Shown here: one piece after another, positions 26,471 to 35,873 of the stretch
Numbering within the stretch: the first letter of the stretch is position 1
How the letters are laid out: each line of letters begins with the position of its first letter
NCBI RefSeq assembly: GCF_009862265.1
Contig: NZ_WWGX01000034.1
Span: 1-37,538, forward strand
Source: Streptomyces sp. SID8352
Lineage (GTDB): Bacteria; Actinomycetota; Actinomycetes; Streptomycetales; Streptomycetaceae
DNA: 37,538 bases
Direction: 5' to 3'
Made by a program: the position numbers and the translations under genes
The notes under the pieces: model-generated
Database searches by the model: none
Told to the model about the DNA's origin: nothing
What the model saw: only the letters and a program-made list of their open reading frames with translations

Positions 26471-28523
26471 GAGATGCCTCCCCCTGCCTGCTCGCCCCAC
26501 CGGACCCGTCCTCCGGGCGGCCCGCCGCCCCGGGGCCGTCCGGACCGTCCTGTCCCGCCGTCCCCGACACCGGCCGCGGCACCACCCGCGCCCCGTTGCC
26601 GGGCAGCGCCGTGGGATCGGCCGTGGCGGCGACGGCACCGGGCCGCGCCGGTATCGGCCCCCGCGTCCCGGCCGAGGGCGCCCGGTCGGCCGCCGGCTGG
26701 GCCGGCACCCCGGCCGCCCTGCCGCCGTCCGGTGCCCGTCCCGAGCCGGCGCGCTCGCTGTTGCGCCGGGAGTCCTTGGGCTCCAGCGGTATCGGGGAAC
26801 CGCGCAGCGGCTCGTCCGCCGTCCGGGGCAGCGTCAGCCGGAACTGCGAACCGCCCCCGGGCTCGCCCCACGCCTGGAGCCAGCCGCCGTGCAGCCGCGC
26901 GTCCTCCAGGGCGATGGACAGGCCCAGACCGGTCCCGCCGGTGGTGCGCGCGCGGGCCGGGTCGGCCCGCCAGAAGCGGCTGAAGACCCGGGCGGCCTCA
27001 CCGGGCTTCAGGCCGACGCCGTAGTCGCGCACCGCGACCGCGACCGCTCCGCCGGCCGCGGCCAGCCTGACGACGACGTCCTTGCCCTCGCCGTGCTCGA
27101 CGGCGTTGACGACGAGGTTGCGCAGCACCCGCTCCACGCGCCGGGCGTCCGCCTCCGCGACGACGGGCTGCTGGTCGCCGACGACGCGTATCCGGGTGCC
27201 CTTGCGCTCCGCGAGCGGCTCGGCCCCGCTGACGACGCGGCGGACGACCTCGCGGAGGTCGGTCGCGTCCGCCTCCAGGGCCGCCGCGCCCGCGTCGAAG
27301 CGGCTGATCTCCAGCAGGTCCGCGAGCAGGGTCTCGAACCGGTCGAGCTGGTCCGCGAGCAGCTCCGCCGACCGCGCGGTGACCGGGTCGAAGTCGACCC
27401 GCGCGTCATGGATGACGTCGGCCGCCATCCGCACGGTGGTCAGCGGGGTCCGCAGCTCGTGCGAGACGTCGGAGACGAACCGCCGCTGCATCCGCGACAG
27501 GTCCTCGAGCTGGCTGATCTTGAGCTGGAGGTTCTGCGCCATCTTGTTGAAGGCCTCGCCGAGGCGGGCGATGTCGTCCTCGCCGGTGACCTTCATCCGT
27601 TCCTGGAGCCGCCCGGCGGACAGCCGCTCCGCGATGCTCGCCGCCATCCGGACGGGCGTGACGACCTGCCGCACGACGAGCCAGGCGATGGCGCCCAGGA
27701 GCACGACCACGAAGAGCCCGGCGGTCGCCAGGGTGCCCTTGACCAGGCTGAGCGACTTCTCCTCCTGGGTCAGCGGGAAGAGGTAGTAGAGCTGGTAGGG
27801 CTCGCTGTTGGGGTCGCTGACCTGCTTGCCGATGACCAGTCCGGGCCGGGACGGCGCCTTGGAGTCGTAGACGATCCGGGTGTAGCTCTGGGCCGCCCCC
27901 GGCGCGCTGTCGATCCGCTCGCGCAGTTCCTCGGGGATGCTGGCCGACCAGTTGACCAGGCCGGAGGCGCGCGGTCCGCGGCCGCTGCCGCTGTCGCCGC
28001 CGGTGGGCAGGGTGACCACGTCGAAGGCGCCCTGACCGCCGCTGGAGAGCGACTTGACGAGGTCGCTCATCCACTGGATGACGTTCTGCGAGGGGCGTCC
28101 GTCGGCGTGGGTGCCGTCGTCGCCGGTCGCCCCGGCCGCCGCCTCCTCGGCCTTCTGCTTGGCCACCGCGAAACCACCGGTGGCCTGGCTCTGGGAGGCC
28201 TTCACCTTGGCCTCCAGCAGTCCGTTGCGGACCTGGCCGATGACGACGAAGCCGAGCAGCAGGACGACGCCCAGGGACATCAGCAGGGTGGTGGCGACGA
28301 CCTTGAGCTGGATGTTGCGCCGCCACAGCCGCATGACGGGCAGCAGCGGCCGGCGCACCCAGCGCATGAAGAGGCGGAGCACCGGGCTGCCCTGGACGCC
28401 GCCGTGCAGGAGACCGCCCTCCAGCAGGCGGCCCCACCGGGAGCCCGCGGACGGGCGGGCGACAGTCCGTCCGGCGTTCTCCCCGGGACGACCGGGCGCC
28501 GAAGCGGCACTGTCCCCGGTCAT
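26460..28523 (-). CDS. mtrB: sensor histidine kinase MtrB
   Basis: A 687-residue membrane kinase partnering MtrA. TM1 spans about 73-97 and TM2 about 264-287, enclosing a ~165-residue extracytoplasmic sensor domain. HAMP follows to about 340, then HisKA with the phosphorylated His355 (FVSDVSHELRTPL). The ATPase domain has the N box around Asn473 (LRNLVVNAVEHG), the G1 box RDYGVGL (499-505) and the G2 box GGTGLGLSIA (529-538). The last ~120 residues are Pro/Gly/Arg-rich and probably disordered. Its ATG lies 1 bp after the mtrA stop, and its stop overlaps the lpqB start by 11 bp, so the three are translationally coupled. Confidence 0.97.
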   Translation of the reverse strand: MTGDSAASAPGRPGENAGRTVARPSAGSRWGRLLEGGLLHGGVQGSPVLRLFMRWVRRPLLPVMRLWRRNIQLKVVATTLLMSLGVVLLLGFVVIGQVRNGLLEAKVKASQSQATGGFAVAKQKAEEAAAGATGDDGTHADGRPSQNVIQWMSDLVKSLSSGGQGAFDVVTLPTGGDSGSGRGPRASGLVNWSASIPEELRERIDSAPGAAQSYTRIVYDSKAPSRPGLVIGKQVSDPNSEPYQLYYLFPLTQEEKSLSLVKGTLATAGLFVVVLLGAIAWLVVRQVVTPVRMAASIAERLSAGRLQERMKVTGEDDIARLGEAFNKMAQNLQLKISQLEDLSRMQRRFVSDVSHELRTPLTTVRMAADVIHDARVDFDPVTARSAELLADQLDRFETLLADLLEISRFDAGAAALEADATDLREVVRRVVSGAEPLAERKGTRIRVVGDQQPVVAEADARRVERVLRNLVVNAVEHGEGKDVVVRLAAAGGAVAVAVRDYGVGLKPGEAARVFSRFWRADPARARTTGGTGLGLSIALEDARLHGGWLQAWGEPGGGSQFRLTLPRTADEPLRGSPIPLEPKDSRRNSERAGSGRAPDGGRAAGVPAQPAADRAPSAGTRGPIPARPGAVAATADPTALPGNGARVVPRPVSGTAGQDGPDGPGAAGRPEDGSGGASRQGEASRGR

Positions 28524-28524
28524 G

Positions 28525-29214
28525 TCAGCTCGGTCCGGCCTTGTAACCGACGCCGCGGACGGTCACCACGATCTCCGGCTTCTCCGGGTCCTTCTCGACC
28601 TTGGAGCGCAGCCGCTGCACATGCACGTTGACCAGGCGGGTGTCGGCGGCGTGCCGGTAGCCCCAGACCTGTTCGAGCAGCACCTCGCGGGTGAACACCT
28701 GCCAGGGCTTGCGCGCGAGCGCGACCAGCAGGTCGAACTCGAGCGGGGTCAGCGCGATCGACTGCCCGTCCCGCTTCACGGAGTGCCCGGCCACGTCGAT
28801 GACCAGGTCGCCTATGGCGAGCTGCTCGGGGGCCGGCTCCTCGGAGCGGCGCAGGCGGGCCCGGATGCGGGCCACCAGCTCCTTCGGCTTGAACGGCTTG
28901 ACGATGTAGTCGTCGGCGCCCGACTCCAGGCCGACCACGACGTCGACGGTGTCGCTCTTGGCCGTCAGCATCACGATGGGCACGCCGGACTCCGCCCGGA
29001 TCAGGCGGCAGACCTCGATGCCGTCCCGTCCCGGCAGCATCAGGTCGAGCAGCACCAGATCGGGCTTGGCCTCGCGGAAGGCGGCCAGCGCCTTGTCGCC
29101 GTCGGCCACGAAAGACGGCTCGAAACCCTCACCACGCAGCACGATGCCGAGCATCTCGGCCAGTGCGGTGTCGTCGTCGACGACCAGGACTCGTCCCTTC
29201 ATAAACGACATCAT
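28525..29214 (-). CDS. mtrA: response regulator MtrA (OmpR/PhoB family)
   Basis: A 229-residue regulator of cell division, envelope and development genes. The receiver domain has Asp13-Asp15, phosphoacceptor Asp57 (LVLLDLMLPG), Thr84 (MLTAKS) and the KPFKPKEL lysine. The winged-helix DNA-binding domain (about 130-226) contains LTPLEFDLLVALARKP and TRLVNVHVQRLRSKV. The sequence is very close to S. coelicolor MtrA as I recall it. The MMSFMKGR start has three in-frame Met options (29214, 29211, 29202), with only a weak GGGA site; 29214 is used by family convention. A dyad and a TATCGT -10 lie upstream. Confidence 0.97.
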   Translation of the reverse strand: MMSFMKGRVLVVDDDTALAEMLGIVLRGEGFEPSFVADGDKALAAFREAKPDLVLLDLMLPGRDGIEVCRLIRAESGVPIVMLTAKSDTVDVVVGLESGADDYIVKPFKPKELVARIRARLRRSEEPAPEQLAIGDLVIDVAGHSVKRDGQSIALTPLEFDLLVALARKPWQVFTREVLLEQVWGYRHAADTRLVNVHVQRLRSKVEKDPEKPEIVVTVRGVGYKAGPS

Positions 29215-29244
29215 CCCATTCTCGTAACGACGGCGAAGGTCCAG

Positions 29245-29273
29245 GTGAGACAGCTCACTGACCCGTGACGATA
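29245..29273 (-). promoter_or_regulatory. mtrA: candidate mtrA promoter and dyad
   Basis: A -10-like TATCGT lies at 29268-29273 on the minus strand. Between it and the start codon an inverted repeat, GTGAG-ACAG-CTCAC (29245-29258), forms a dyad 31 bp from the start. This may be an operator (for example autoregulation) or a leader hairpin. No -35 is clear. Confidence 0.35.
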
Positions 29274-29495
29274 GTCGTACGGCGGCACTACTGTCTGCTC
29301 GGCCGGGCGGGGGAGCGCCGTCGGTGCCCGGGGAGGAGGCCGGATTCCCCGGCCGGGGCGCCCCGCACGGGCGTCGTGGGCCCGGGTGGGCGAGGCCGCG
29401 GAACCGCCCCGTCCCGGACACGGGCGCCGGTCCGGCACCGCCCGGCGCCGGTCCGCGACTCAGACCGGGGAGCCGGGGTCGGTCTCGCAGTCCAT

Positions 29496-29939
29496 TCACC
29501 CGGTGCGTGTGAAGATCTCGCCCCCGAGCCCCTCCCACTCGACCGACATGCTCTTCTCGGTCAGCCCCCAGACCTTGCCGACCGTCCGCTCCTCGTCGGG
29601 GTTGTCGCAGTCGAGGCGGATGACGGGGGGCTCCTGCTCCTCCACGGCGACGGTCCCCCCGCAGGGCTTCGGGCCGCCCAGCAGCTCGACCCGGTGGCCG
29701 CTGATGTTGAGCACCGCCAGGTCCCCGCCCCACGAGCCGTCGAGCGCGTCGCCCACCGGCTTCACGGGAGCCGGTCCGGGCGAGTACGCCTCGGCCGACC
29801 CGGGGGCGGACGCGGTTCCCTCCGTCGACGCGGGGGCGGAGGCGGTTCCCTCCGGCGACCCCGAACCCCCGCACCCGGCCAGGCCGAGCGCCCCCAGCAC
29901 GGCCAGCGCCGCCGTCACGGTGCCCATCCGTCGGACCAT
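29496..29939 (-). CDS. small secreted lipoprotein, function unknown
   Basis: A 147-residue lipoprotein. The signal peptide runs MVRRMGTVTAALAVLGALGL with lipobox LAGC and Cys23. A linker contains a duplicated EGTASAP block, and a ~80-residue globular domain follows with two cysteines (PKPCGGTV and LDCDNPDEE) that could form a disulfide. No family is recognised. The ATG at 29939 follows a GGGGGG tract with 6-nt spacing. It lies between mtnA and mtrA on the same strand, 281 bp from mtrA, and its own promoter is likely. The position upstream of mtrA-mtrB-lpqB suggests, but does not show, a link with envelope signalling. Confidence 0.8.
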   Translation of the reverse strand: MVRRMGTVTAALAVLGALGLAGCGGSGSPEGTASAPASTEGTASAPGSAEAYSPGPAPVKPVGDALDGSWGGDLAVLNISGHRVELLGGPKPCGGTVAVEEQEPPVIRLDCDNPDEERTVGKVWGLTEKSMSVEWEGLGGEIFTRTG

Positions 29940-30259
29940 CGATACCCCCCGTATCCGTCCTGGCGGGCGACGCACGACGGGCGGCCCGGCCAGAAGCCGA
30001 GGATAGCGGGAGCGTGCGCCCTTGCCCCACGGATTTCCGCTCACCCCGCCCGCCCCGCTCACCCCGCCCGCCCCCGTGCGTCCCGCCCGGCCTCCCGCGT
30101 CCGTCCGCCCCACCCCGCGCTCATGCGCACAGGACCCGCCCCCGGCCGCGGGCCGGACCCGGGAGCCGCAGTGACCGACCGGGACCGGGGCCGCCTCTCC
30201 GAACTCCCCGGCAGCCCCGGACTCCCCGGCAGCACCGGCCTTCGGGCCCGTGGCGGATC
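29940..30259. other. spacer between mtnA and the lipoprotein gene
   Basis: A 320-bp non-coding spacer. About 30030-30110 is C-rich with repeated CCCGCCCGCC and CTCACCCCGC words, and CCCCGGCAGC occurs twice near 30207-30232. I see no coding frame, RNA gene or clear promoter. Confidence 0.6.
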
Positions 30260-31351
30260 TCAGCGGCGCAGGGCCGCGAGCGCCGCGGCGGTGACCGGGG
30301 AGATCGTGCCCTGCTCCGTGACGAGGGCCGTCACCAGCTCGGGCGGGGTCACGTCGAACGCCGGGTTGTACGCCGGAGTCCCCGGCGGCGCCACCGGAAC
30401 GCCCCCGGCCGTCTCCGTCACCTCGTGCCCGGGGCGCTGCTCGACCTCGATCGACGCCCCGTCGGGGGTGCCCGGGTCCACCGTCGTCACCGGTGCCACC
30501 ACGATGAACGGCACATGGTGGTACCGCGCCAGCACCGCCAGCGGATAGCTGCCCACCTTGTTGGCGACCGAGCCGTCGGCCGCGATCCGGTCCGCCCCGA
30601 TCAGCACCGCGTCCACCTCACGGGCGGCGAGGAGCGAACCGGCCGCGTTGTCGGTGAGCAGGGTGTGCGGCATCCCGTTGCGGCCCGCCTCGTACGCGGT
30701 GAGCCGGGCACCCTGGAGCAGCGGACGCGTCTCGTCCACCCAGAGCCGCCGCAGCCGCCCCGCGCGGTGCGCCGCCAGGGCGACCGCGAACGCGGTCCCC
30801 TCACCGCCCGACACCAGCGAACCGGTGTTGCAGTGGGTGAGGACGCGGTGCCCGCCGCCGCCGGGCAGCAGTTCGTCCAGCAGCGCCAGTCCGTGCGCGG
30901 CCATCCGGGCGCCGGCCTCGGCGTCCTCGCGGTGCAGCGTCCGGGCGGCGGCCAGCGCGGCGGCGGCGGCCTCCCGGGGGTCGCCGGTGCGGGCCAGCGC
31001 CTCCCGGTGCGCGTCCCCGGCCCGGCGCACCCCGACCGCGAGGTTCACCGCGGTGGGCCGGGCGCCCTCCAGCGCGGCGGCGGCCCGCACCACGTCCGCC
31101 CCCCGCGCGGCGGCGAGCGCGACACCGTGGGCACCGGCGATGCCGAGCAGCGGGGCGCCGCGCACGGCGAGCGAGCGGATGGCCCCGACCAGCGCGGGGA
31201 CGTCCGCGCAGACCAGTTCGACCTCCGCCGAGGGCAGCCTCGTCTGGTCCAGGAGGACCAGCACCGGGCCCTCGGGGGATTCCTCCCAGCGCAGGGCAGG
31301 GATCGGGGAGGACCGCTCGTCCTCGCCGCGGCGCGCGCACGGATCAGCCAT
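30260..31351 (-). CDS. mtnA: S-methyl-5-thioribose-1-phosphate isomerase
   Basis: A 363-residue enzyme of the methionine salvage pathway, converting methylthioribose-1-phosphate to methylthioribulose-1-phosphate in the cytosol. It is related to eIF2B subunits. The catalytic pair is visible: Cys174 in LTHCNTGSLVSGGEGTA and Asp254 in IGADRIAADGSVANKVG. Arg64-Gly-Ala (VRGAPLLGIAG) forms the phosphate site. Length is normal for the family. The ATG at 31351 has GGGGAGGGG about 12 nt upstream, longer than usual, but the next Met is far inside the domain. It is divergent from the operon at 31522. Confidence 0.93.
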   Translation of the reverse strand: MADPCARRGEDERSSPIPALRWEESPEGPVLVLLDQTRLPSAEVELVCADVPALVGAIRSLAVRGAPLLGIAGAHGVALAAARGADVVRAAAALEGARPTAVNLAVGVRRAGDAHREALARTGDPREAAAAALAAARTLHREDAEAGARMAAHGLALLDELLPGGGGHRVLTHCNTGSLVSGGEGTAFAVALAAHRAGRLRRLWVDETRPLLQGARLTAYEAGRNGMPHTLLTDNAAGSLLAAREVDAVLIGADRIAADGSVANKVGSYPLAVLARYHHVPFIVVAPVTTVDPGTPDGASIEVEQRPGHEVTETAGGVPVAPPGTPAYNPAFDVTPPELVTALVTEQGTISPVTAAALAALRR

Positions 31352-31521
31352 GCGGTCAGTCTGCCCCTCCCCGCCGGACAGGTGAAGGGCGTGACCGCGG
31401 GGCGCACGGGCGCCGAGGGGGCGCCGGGGCCACCGTGCCCGGTCACCGCCCGGCCGCCCCATGGCACGATGGCTGACACACTGCCGCCGCGACCGCGGAC
31501 GGGCACCGTGAAGGAGCGACG

Positions 31522-32826
31522 ATGAACGACACTCCGGGCTGGGCCTCGCCCGGATCGGCCCCGTCCGACGGACACGAGACCGGCGGGACCGGCCCCGGCG
31601 ACCGTCCCGAGGGCGAACCGGCGGCCCCCGGCACGAAGTGGTCGAAGGAGCAGCCGCCCCCCGGGCAGTGGTCCGCGCCCACCGGCCCAGCGGCACCGCC
31701 GCCTCCCCCGGGCCCCGGCTCGGCGCCCCCGCCGCCCGGCCCCGGCTGGGGCGCCCCGCCGCCCGCCGGTCCCCCCGGCGGCTGGGGCGGCGGCCGGGGT
31801 CCCGGTGGCCGCGCCCCCTGGGGCGGCGGCTGGGGCGGTCCGCCCCCGGCGGCCAAGCCCGGCGTGATCCCGCTGCGCCCGCTCGGCGTCGGGGAGATCC
31901 TCGACGGCGCTGTCTCCACCATGCGCGCGCACTGGCGCACCGTCCTCGGCATCTCCCTCAGCGTCGCCATCTTCACGGAGATCATCGTCGTCCTGCTCCG
32001 GGGCTTCGTGCTGGACACCGACACCGGGGCGCTCGGCGACCCGGACGCCACACTGAGCGAACTCGGCTCCGCGGTCACCGACTCCACCGTCGACTCGCTC
32101 GTCGTCTTCCTGGTCACCCTGCTCGGCACCGTCATCGCCACCGCCCTGCTGACCACGGTCACCAGCCGCGCGGTGCTGGGCCGGCGGGTCGGCGCGAAGG
32201 AGGCGTGGCAGGACGCCCGCCCCCAGACGGCGAAGCTGTTCGGCCTCATCCTCCTGCTGCTGCTGATCGTCTTCGGCATCGTCCTGGCAGGCATCGCGCC
32301 CACCCTGCTCGTGGCCCGCTCCGGCGGAAGCGACGGCGCCATGGCGCTCGCGTCCCTCTTCCTCCTCGCGGCCGGTGTGGTCGTCGCCTGGCTGATGATC
32401 CGGCTCTCCCTGGCCTCCCCCGCCCTGATGCTGGAGAAGCAGGGCATCAGGAAGGCCATGGGCCGTTCCATGAAGCTGGTCCGCGGCTCCTGGTGGCGGG
32501 TCTTCGGCATCCAGCTCCTCGCGGGGATCATCGCCAGCGTCCTGTCCGCGATCATCGTCCTGCCCTTCGCCTTCCTCGGCGCGGCCCTCGGCGGCGACGG
32601 CGTCGGCGGCTACCTGGAGGGCGGCGGGGACCTCGGCTGGACCTTCCTCGTGATCAGCGGCGTCGGCTCGGTGATCGGCTCCATGGTCACCTTCCCGATC
32701 ACCGCCGGTGTCACCGTGCTCCTGTACATCGACCAGCGCATCCGCCGCGAGGCCCTCGACCTCGAACTGGTCCGCGCCGCGGGCCTCCCGGAATCCGGCG
32801 CCCCCGGCGCCGTCCCGGGGAGCTGA
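31522..32826 (+). CDS. glycerophosphoryl diester phosphodiesterase membrane-domain protein
   Basis: A 434-residue membrane protein. Residues 1-112 are a cytoplasmic Pro/Gly-rich low-complexity region; then about six transmembrane segments lie between 139 and 400 (for example LFGLILLLLLIVFGIVLAG). The conserved core with SPALMLEKQGIRKAMGRSMK and RGSWWRVFGI is typical of the GDPD 'membrane domain' proteins (PF10110), which have no phosphodiesterase active site of their own. AGGAG lies 5 nt before the ATG. It is the first gene of a five-gene operon; the next gene begins 4 bp after its stop. A scaffold or transport role at the membrane is plausible. Confidence 0.85.
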   Translation: MNDTPGWASPGSAPSDGHETGGTGPGDRPEGEPAAPGTKWSKEQPPPGQWSAPTGPAAPPPPPGPGSAPPPPGPGWGAPPPAGPPGGWGGGRGPGGRAPWGGGWGGPPPAAKPGVIPLRPLGVGEILDGAVSTMRAHWRTVLGISLSVAIFTEIIVVLLRGFVLDTDTGALGDPDATLSELGSAVTDSTVDSLVVFLVTLLGTVIATALLTTVTSRAVLGRRVGAKEAWQDARPQTAKLFGLILLLLLIVFGIVLAGIAPTLLVARSGGSDGAMALASLFLLAAGVVVAWLMIRLSLASPALMLEKQGIRKAMGRSMKLVRGSWWRVFGIQLLAGIIASVLSAIIVLPFAFLGAALGGDGVGGYLEGGGDLGWTFLVISGVGSVIGSMVTFPITAGVTVLLYIDQRIRREALDLELVRAAGLPESGAPGAVPGS

Positions 32827-32830
32827 TGCG

Positions 32831-33676
32831 GTGAGTCCCGCGGGGGGAGTCCTCACCGAGGCGCTGCCGCACGCCGCCGTACGGGCGTCGCTGCGCACCG
32901 GCGGACTCCTCGCGCGGGCCCCGGCCGGCCGGGGCGACGAGCCGCCGCTGAGCGTCCCGAGGGACCCCGCGCGGGAGGCCGCCCGGCGCGAGCTGGCCAA
33001 GCGGATGTACCACGAGAACGACCCCAACTGGTTCGAACGCGCGCTCAGCGCCTTCTGGAAGTGGGTCGACGCGCTCTTCACCACCGCGTCCACCGCGACT
33101 CCGGGCGGGGCGGTCGGCCTGGTCGTCGTGATCGCGGCCGTCCTGGCCGTGCTCGGCGCCCTCTGGTGGCGGCTGGGCACCCCGCGACGCCCTCCGGTCT
33201 CCTCCCCCGCCCTGTTCGGCGACCGCCCCCGCACCGCGGCCGACCACCGCGCCGCCGCCGGGGCCCACGCCGCCCGGGGCCACTGGGACCTCGCCGTCCG
33301 GGAGCGCATGCGCGCCGTCGTCCGCGCCCTGGAGGAACGCGCCCTCCTCGACGTCCGCCCCGGCCGCACGGCCGACGAGGCGGCGGTGGAGGCGGGCCGC
33401 GCCCTGCCCGCCCACCGGGAGCGGCTCCGCGCCGCCGCCCGGGACTTCGACGACGTCGTCTACGGCGGACGGCCCGGCACGGAAGCCGCGTACCGGCGGC
33501 TGACCGCGCTCGACGCCGACCTGGAGCACAGCAGACCGCGGCTCACCACCGCCACCGCCACCGGCGCGAACGGCGGGGACGACGGCCACGGCGGCCCGGA
33601 CCTCGACGGATCCGGCCACGGCGGCCCCGGCATCGGCGGCACGCACCCCGGCACCCGAGGGGGAGCCGCCCGATGA
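32831..33676 (+). CDS. DUF4129 domain-containing membrane protein
   Basis: A 281-residue protein with one transmembrane segment (about 93-113). Residues 36-90 form a likely extracytoplasmic helix-rich part (RRELAKRMYHENDPNWF). The cytoplasmic DUF4129 domain is about 135-230 (RERMRAVVRALEERALL, DFDDVVYGG), followed by a Gly/His/Asp-rich tail. DUF4129 domains commonly occur in transglutaminase-like membrane proteins beside MoxR and DUF58 genes; this copy has no transglutaminase domain. The GTG at 32831 has GGGGAG 8 nt upstream. Its stop overlaps the next start by 4 bp. Confidence 0.85.
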   Translation: MSPAGGVLTEALPHAAVRASLRTGGLLARAPAGRGDEPPLSVPRDPAREAARRELAKRMYHENDPNWFERALSAFWKWVDALFTTASTATPGGAVGLVVVIAAVLAVLGALWWRLGTPRRPPVSSPALFGDRPRTAADHRAAAGAHAARGHWDLAVRERMRAVVRALEERALLDVRPGRTADEAAVEAGRALPAHRERLRAAARDFDDVVYGGRPGTEAAYRRLTALDADLEHSRPRLTTATATGANGGDDGHGGPDLDGSGHGGPGIGGTHPGTRGGAAR

Positions 33677-34884
33677 CCACCCCGACCACGCCCCCGGCCA
33701 CCTCCGTCCGGCCCGGCGCCCGCCAGGCGTGGGTCCGCGCCCGGGGCATCGTCCTCGCGCTGGTGCTGCTGCTGGCCGCCGCCGTCGTCATCGCCCTCGT
33801 CCGCTCCGACGCCCGGCACGGCGCGCTCGACCCCCGCTCCGCCGACCCCGGCGGCAGCCGCGCCGTCGCCGAACTCCTCGCCGACCGGGGCGTGGCCACC
33901 CGAGTCGTCACCACCCTGGCCGAGGCCCGCGCCGCGGCCGGCCCCGACACCACCCTCCTGGTCGCCGTGCCCGACCGGCTGACGGAGCACCAGCGGGCCG
34001 CGCTGCGCTCCACGACCGCCCGCGCCGGCGGCCGCACCGTCCTCGTGGCCCCCGGCGACGCCACCGTCCGGCGGCTCGCCCCCGGCGTCACCGCCGACCC
34101 GGCGCCCGCCACCGGCTCCCCCCTCGCCCCCGGCTGCGCCCTGCCCGCCGCCCGCCGCGCCGGCACCGCCGACACCGGCCCCCTGCGCTACACCAGCGGC
34201 GACCCGTCCGCCGACGCCTGCTACCCCGGCGACGGGCCCGCCACCCTGCTGCGCCTCCCCGAGACCACGGGCGGCGCCGGTCCGGACGGGGCCGCCGGCG
34301 ACACCGTCGTCCTCGGCGGGAGCGCGCTCCTCACCAACCGCTCCCTCGCCGACCACGGCAACGCCTCACTCGCCCTCCAGCTCCTCGGCTCCCGCGACCA
34401 CCTCGTCTGGTACCTCCCCTCGCTGTCCGACGGCACCGCCGCGGACGGCGAACGCGGCTTCTTCGACCTGCTCCCCTCCGGCTGGCTCTGGGGCACCCTG
34501 CAACTCCTCGTCGCCGCCGCCCTGGCCGCCCTCTGGCGGGCCCGGCGGCTCGGCCCCCTGGTGCCCGAGAGGCTCCCCGTGGTCATCCGCGCCTCGGAGA
34601 CCGCCGAGGGCCGCGCCCGCCTCTACCGCAGGGCCGACGCCCGCGACCGCGCGGCAGCCGCCCTCCGCTCCGCCGCCCGCACCCGCCTCGCCCCCCTCGT
34701 CGGCGTCCCCGTGGCCCGGGCCCACACGCCCGAAGCCCTGATCACCGCGCTGACCGTCCACCTGCACGGCGACGGACGCTCCCTGCACACCCTCCTCTTC
34801 GGCCCGCCGCCCACCGACGACGCGGCACTCATCACCCTGGCCGACCGGCTCGACGCGCTCGAAAGCGAGGTACGCCGTCCATGA
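33673..34884 (+). CDS. DUF4350 domain-containing membrane protein
   Basis: A 403-residue protein with a transmembrane segment at about 25-44 and a second at about 271-291. Between them is an extracytoplasmic DUF4350 domain, opening ALDPRSADPGGSRAVAELLADRG, which structurally resembles glutamine-amidotransferase-like folds but shows no catalytic Cys motif I can recognise. Three cysteines (near GCALPAA, ADACYPG) may form disulfides. The cytoplasmic C-terminal ~110 residues are helical. It overlaps the preceding gene (ATGA) and the next gene (ATGA), so it is tightly coupled. Confidence 0.85.
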   Translation: MTTPTTPPATSVRPGARQAWVRARGIVLALVLLLAAAVVIALVRSDARHGALDPRSADPGGSRAVAELLADRGVATRVVTTLAEARAAAGPDTTLLVAVPDRLTEHQRAALRSTTARAGGRTVLVAPGDATVRRLAPGVTADPAPATGSPLAPGCALPAARRAGTADTGPLRYTSGDPSADACYPGDGPATLLRLPETTGGAGPDGAAGDTVVLGGSALLTNRSLADHGNASLALQLLGSRDHLVWYLPSLSDGTAADGERGFFDLLPSGWLWGTLQLLVAAALAALWRARRLGPLVPERLPVVIRASETAEGRARLYRRADARDRAAAALRSAARTRLAPLVGVPVARAHTPEALITALTVHLHGDGRSLHTLLFGPPPTDDAALITLADRLDALESEVRRP

Positions 34885-35873
34885 CGGACCCGACCACTGA
34901 CCACACCGGGCGGGCCGGGGACCCGGGCGGCCCCCGCGCCGCCCTGGAGGCCCTGCGCACCGAGATCGCCAAGGCCGTGGTCGGCCAGGACGCCGCCGTG
35001 ACCGGCCTCGTCGTCGCGCTGCTGTGCCGGGGCCACGTCCTCCTGGAGGGCGTCCCCGGCGTCGCCAAGACCCTCCTCGTCCGCGCCCTGGCCGCCGCCC
35101 TGGAGGTCGGCACCAAGCGGGTCCAGTTCACCCCGGACCTGATGCCCAGCGACGTGACCGGCTCCCTCGTCTACGACGCCCGCACCGCCGAGTTCTCCTT
35201 CCAGCCCGGCCCGGTCTTCACCAACCTGCTGCTCGCCGACGAGATCAACCGCACGCCCCCGAAGACGCAGTCGTCCCTCCTGGAGGCCATGGAGGAGCGC
35301 CAGGTCACTGTCGACGGCACGCCCCGCCCGCTCCCCGAGCCGTTCCTCGTCGCGGCGACCCAGAACCCGGTCGAGTACGAGGGCACCTACCCCCTGCCCG
35401 AGGCCCAGCTCGACCGCTTCCTCCTCAAGCTCACCGTCCCGCTCCCCTCCCGCCAGGACGAGATCGACGTCCTCACCCGCCACGCCGCCGGCTTCGACCC
35501 GCGCGACCTGCGCGCCGCCGGGGTGCGCCCGGTGGCGGACGCGGCCGATCTGGAGGCCGCCCGCGCGGAGGTCGCCGCGACCACGGTCCACCCGGGGATC
35601 ACCGCCTACGTGGTCGACATCTGCCGGGCGACCCGCGAGTCGCCGTCCCTGGCCCTCGGCGTGTCGCCGCGTGGCGCCACCGCCCTGCTGGCCACGTCGC
35701 GGGCCTGGGCCTGGCTGACGGGCCGCGACTACGTCACCCCGGACGACGTGAAGGCCCTGGCCCTGCCGACGCTCCGGCACCGCGTCCAGCTCCGCCCGGA
35801 GGCCGAGATGGAGGGCGTCACCACGGACTCCGTGATCAACGCGGTCCTCGCCCACGTCCCCGTGCCGCGCTGA
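34881..35873 (+). CDS. MoxR family AAA+ ATPase
   Basis: A 330-residue cytosolic AAA+ chaperone-like ATPase. Walker A is GVPGVAKT (57-64), Walker B LLLADEIN (116-123), sensor 1 ATQNP (159-163), and the arginine finger is in EAQLDRF (Arg179). MoxR proteins act with DUF58/von Willebrand-like partners to remodel or insert metal in target proteins, usually at the membrane. It sits between the DUF4350 and DUF58 genes with 4-bp and 1-bp overlaps. No Shine-Dalgarno is needed given coupling. Confidence 0.95.
   Translation: MTDPTTDHTGRAGDPGGPRAALEALRTEIAKAVVGQDAAVTGLVVALLCRGHVLLEGVPGVAKTLLVRALAAALEVGTKRVQFTPDLMPSDVTGSLVYDARTAEFSFQPGPVFTNLLLADEINRTPPKTQSSLLEAMEERQVTVDGTPRPLPEPFLVAATQNPVEYEGTYPLPEAQLDRFLLKLTVPLPSRQDEIDVLTRHAAGFDPRDLRAAGVRPVADAADLEAARAEVAATTVHPGITAYVVDICRATRESPSLALGVSPRGATALLATSRAWAWLTGRDYVTPDDVKALALPTLRHRVQLRPEAEMEGVTTDSVINAVLAHVPVPR

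Noticed and set aside
30237..30248. GGCC-TTCG-GGCC hairpin after mtnA as a terminator
   Set aside because: Only a 4-bp stem with mismatched flanks and no T-run; too weak to annotate.
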